From NCBI GenBank assembly GCA_947253875.1, contig CAMYAM010000016.1:1-24281 (forward strand): 24,281 nt of DNA. Direction: 5' to 3'. The notes beneath the pieces are model-generated. The model was given only the letters and a program-made list of their open reading frames with translations. It had not been told where the DNA came from and ran no database searches. How positions within the stretch are numbered: position 1 is the stretch's first letter; every line of letters begins with the position of its first letter. This stretch comes from an uncultured Fastidiosipila sp. Lineage in GTDB: Bacteria; Bacillota; Clostridia; Saccharofermentanales; Fastidiosipilaceae. Shown here piece after piece: positions 22,052-24,281 of this stretch. The position numbers and the translations under genes were made by a program.

Positions 22052-23850
22052 CTATTACCCCCTTCTTGTCTAGATGCAAGTCCCAGCAGTAACGCAATAA
22101 CAATCCATTTTGCCAGCATAGAGCTACCTCCTGCTGCAATGAAAGGAAGTGTTGCACCAGTCAAAGGAATTAGACCTGTAGTTCCGCCAATAACTACCAA
22201 AGCTTCAACAAATAGCACTGTTCCTAGTGCCAAACCCAAGGCAGATGAGAAACCATCTCGAGCTAGAATATTAGTCCTAAAACCTCTAAGAAGGATTACA
22301 AACAAAATCACAAAAATTGATATTCCAACGATAATACCAAACTCTTCGCAGATGACTGAAAAAATCATATCGGACTTTGCCAGTGGTATACCACCTGGGC
22401 TACCATTTCCTAAACCTCTGCCCGTGATATTACCTCGTCCCATAGCTTGGAGTCCGTAAACTACTTGTCTATTGGAGTCATTGACTTCAGTCCATAGAGA
22501 AGTCCAACCATCAATTCTTCTGCGAACGTGACCAAATAGACCATAGCCAACAACACTCATAACAGCAGCTGCTACAAGAATTAAGGCTGTCTTTATATAT
22601 TCAGATGTCATAATGACAAACACGATCAAGGTCGTTGGAACTAGAATCATTAGCGAACCTAAATCTGGTAATAACAGGTACATAAAGAAAACCATTGCTG
22701 CCCAAATTGCGAACTTAATCTGAGTTCTTAGCGGTGGTCTGTTTTTAAAGAATCCAGCCAATGTAATTAAATATGAAATTTTAGCAAACTCAGTTAACTG
22801 TAGTGAGTGACCACCTAGGCTAAGCCAGAGTGTAGCACCATGAGTATCGCCACCTCTACCAAAAATCAATGTTACTAATAACAATAGTGGTGTAATAACA
22901 GCGCAGAAGACTAGCATGTTCTCAAGGACCTTGGTCTTTGCAACTATAATTGCCCCAATCATCAAAACTACCATTCCAATACACAGAGCTATAATCTGAG
23001 TTCTATAATTGGAGAACATGACCTGTGCTATTTCCTGCATTGCATCAACTGAACCCTCTGACTCAGCTCTTATATAAGCTGGGTTAGATACTAAATTCAG
23101 CCTTCCTTGTATAGCCACTCCAATTACAGACAACTGAGCAGCTGCCAAGAATAGTATCCTATCTGCATATCTTAAGAGCACTGGCAAAATTAAGAATATA
23201 AAGTCCGTGATTAGTAAGGCAGTAGTTGTATATATTAAATAAGATTTCCTGAGCTCTTCCAGTTCTGGCATGCTAAAGAAAATTATTGCACTTGTAAGAA
23301 CTGTAAATAGGTTAATCAATAACCATTCAATGTATGGTGGGTTTGAATTTCTTTTTACCGCTCTGAGGAAAGCTTCGTTGTCATAATCAGATTCCTCATA
23401 TACCTCGCCTCTAGCCTCCGCAGTCATTGGCTCATCAACGAAAGCAAATTTGCTTACATAAAAATCTATATAGTCCCCATTCTTAAGTTGAGTTTCTCCC
23501 TTGACAGGTTCACCGTTTATACTGAACTGTGCGGACATATTCTGTGGTCTGATATACCAATTATTGTCATAGCGATAGATAACGGCATGATGTCTTGAAA
23601 TATCTGGATTGTTTATTCTTAGGTCGTTGGAACGGGCTTTACCGATATTAGTAGTGTGGTACAAAGGCAAACTGATCGTACTTCCATCAGACTTCTGCCC
23701 CAAAAGATAGTATCCCTGAGCAGGGCGTAAACTGTGGCGCATAGACCAGCGTAATTCTTTTGTAGCTGATTTTAGTAATTTAAAAGCAACAACAAAAATA
23801 AATAGTGCTAATACATAACGTAAAAGATATGCAATTGAACTAATATTCAT
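22048..23850 (-). CDS. FHA domain-SEDS (RodA/FtsW) fusion, peptidoglycan glycosyltransferase
   Basis: A 600-residue membrane protein. After an N-terminal span (about 5-24), residues 47-138 form an FHA phosphothreonine-binding domain with the signature IGKARSNDLRINN, then ISRHHAVI at 84-91 and the late NGDYIDF. From about 175 it is a SEDS-family polymerase with about ten spans, with LWLSLGGHSLQLTEFAK, LLPDLGSL, the periplasmic region GRGNITGRGLGNGSP, then PLAKSDMIFSVICEEFG holding the expected catalytic Asp494, and near the end IAAGGSSMLAKW. It pairs with the following class B PBP to make glycan strands. The FHA domain suggests control by Ser/Thr kinase phosphorylation. In Actinobacteria separate fhaA/fhaB genes sit beside rodA-pbpA. 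GGAGGGAG precedes the ATG; RodA versus FtsW cannot be decided. Confidence 0.94.
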   Translation of the reverse strand: MNISSIAYLLRYVLALFIFVVAFKLLKSATKELRWSMRHSLRPAQGYYLLGQKSDGSTISLPLYHTTNIGKARSNDLRINNPDISRHHAVIYRYDNNWYIRPQNMSAQFSINGEPVKGETQLKNGDYIDFYVSKFAFVDEPMTAEARGEVYEESDYDNEAFLRAVKRNSNPPYIEWLLINLFTVLTSAIIFFSMPELEELRKSYLIYTTTALLITDFIFLILPVLLRYADRILFLAAAQLSVIGVAIQGRLNLVSNPAYIRAESEGSVDAMQEIAQVMFSNYRTQIIALCIGMVVLMIGAIIVAKTKVLENMLVFCAVITPLLLLVTLIFGRGGDTHGATLWLSLGGHSLQLTEFAKISYLITLAGFFKNRPPLRTQIKFAIWAAMVFFMYLLLPDLGSLMILVPTTLIVFVIMTSEYIKTALILVAAAVMSVVGYGLFGHVRRRIDGWTSLWTEVNDSNRQVVYGLQAMGRGNITGRGLGNGSPGGIPLAKSDMIFSVICEEFGIIVGISIFVILFVILLRGFRTNILARDGFSSALGLALGTVLFVEALVVIGGTTGLIPLTGATLPFIAAGGSSMLAKWIVIALLLGLASRQEGGNR

Positions 23851-23912
23851 ACTCCCTCCAAGCCCGTATACTTATTATCTATCATATTCTAATAATAATT
23901 AAGATTATTTAA

Positions 23913-23941
23913 ATTATACCGTTTTTTGTAACTGTTTTCTA
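23913..23941 (-). promoter_or_regulatory. Promoter of the FHA-SEDS/PBP operon
   Basis: Minus strand TAGAAA (23936-23941), 17-base spacer and a perfect TATAAT (23913-23918), about 65 bases before the start codon at 23850. Confidence 0.55.
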
Positions 23942-24007
23942 AATTGATGGTTTTTGTGTTTGAATGTGATGGTCAAAGTAAAGGTTTCCCTTGCAAGGTA
24001 AAAATTT

Positions 24008-24040
24008 GAAAAATGGAGCTTCCGTTAGGTCTTGCTCCAC
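24008..24040 (-). terminator. Intrinsic terminator after the RhuM-family gene
   Basis: On the minus strand TGGAGC and GCTCCA (24034-24039 with 24014-24019) enclose a 14-base loop and are followed by TTTTTC. It lies about 15 bases after the stop codon of the partial gene and upstream of the FHA-SEDS promoter. Confidence 0.75.
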
Positions 24041-24054
24041 TCATCTTTAATCTA

Positions 24055-24281
24055 TTATTCTAACTCTTTTGTATTTTCTTCTAACTCTAGGAACTTATCA
24101 AAATCACTTTTGTAAAGTTTATCCTGTGTAATTCTATACTTTTCAAACTCACTCTCTGCGTGTTCTTTTGCTAGAGCTGCAGAGACTTTTCCTGCATCGT
24201 TTAAGATTTCCTTATCCCATAATTCTAAAAATCCATTTAATCTTTTTTCCCAATCTTCCATAGTCATAGGGATATGTCTTT
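24055..24281 (-). CDS. RhuM-family protein, C-terminal end (partial)
   Basis: The frame is open to the window edge, so only the last 75 or so residues are seen: RHIPMTMEDWEKRLNGFL, then LNDAGKVSAALAKEHAESEFEKYRI and a charged end. This pattern (PMTM-x-DW, aspartate-rich turn, DAGKVS, A-x-x-HAESEFEKYR) matches the C-terminus of RhuM-family proteins as I remember them. RhuM was named from a Salmonella pathogenicity island, its biochemical role is unclear, and relatives are common in mobile or accessory loci of many bacteria. It has its own terminator and is probably not part of the wall operon that follows. The missing N-terminal part lies beyond 24281; assignment is from memory of the family, so moderate. 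Confidence 0.7.
   Translation of the reverse strand, partial: RHIPMTMEDWEKRLNGFLELWDKEILNDAGKVSAALAKEHAESEFEKYRITQDKLYKSDFDKFLELEENTKELE

Noticed and set aside
1..24281. CRISPR array, insertion sequence, tRNA or rRNA genes
   Set aside because: No regularly spaced repeats, transposase frames or tRNA-like cloverleaf signatures were seen on either strand by eye.

Overview
The window looks like chromosome from a low-GC, Gram-positive-type anaerobe, most likely a Clostridia-class Firmicute. Supporting signs are strong AGGAGG-type ribosome binding sites, a remA-gmk-rpoZ block, a DnaD-domain/DnaI-like helicase-loader pair, a VanY-type carboxypeptidase, lipoprotein signals and no outer-membrane genes. 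The species cannot be named from sequence alone. Nearly all of it is ordinary housekeeping gene content. I see no transposase, integrase, CRISPR array, rRNA or tRNA.

Layout. 1-2919 (minus): GMP synthase (complete except the last base of its stop codon, with a collapsed glutaminase domain), a small type IV prepilin peptidase and undecaprenyl-diphosphatase UppP. 3120-3326 (plus): a 68-residue single-span membrane protein. 3466-6630 (minus): ribosomal protein L28 with its own two-promoter leader, then an operon reading DnaD-like protein, DnaI/DnaC-like ATPase, holo-ACP synthase. 6763-9494 (plus): an envelope cluster of VanY-type peptidase, YwaF/TIGR02206 membrane protein, a membrane-anchored unknown and a small lipoprotein. 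9630-11582 (minus): phosphoglycerate kinase fused in frame to triosephosphate isomerase. 11862-16305 (minus): two neighbouring TPR-containing surface proteins that share a C-terminal region. 16402-17001 (plus): a seven-span membrane protein. 17143-19181 (minus): omega subunit of RNA polymerase with a very long acidic tail, translationally coupled to glycyl-tRNA synthetase. 19467-23850 (minus): FHA-domain/SEDS glycosyltransferase fusion, class B penicillin-binding protein, RemA and guanylate kinase. 24055-24281 (minus): C-terminal end of a RhuM-family protein.

How the genes fit together. A theme of cell-envelope synthesis runs through the window: lipid carrier recycling (UppP), glycan polymerisation and crosslinking (FHA-SEDS plus PBP), peptide trimming (VanY-type) and surface TPR proteins. 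Guanine nucleotide supply appears at both ends (GuaA, Gmk). Replication initiation (DnaD/DnaI) is co-transcribed with fatty-acid carrier activation (AcpS).

The most unusual points are (1) the GMP synthase lacking the catalytic half of its amidotransferase domain, (2) the omega subunit with a roughly 120-residue tail in which 64 of 123 residues are Asp or Glu, (3) the FHA-SEDS fusion coupled to a PBP, (4) the fused PGK-TPI and (5) the pair of TPR proteins with matching C-terminal motifs. Two inverted repeats near promoters or leaders of envelope genes (2015-2035 and 2940-2974) may be regulatory. No wholly new multi-gene system is convincingly visible.
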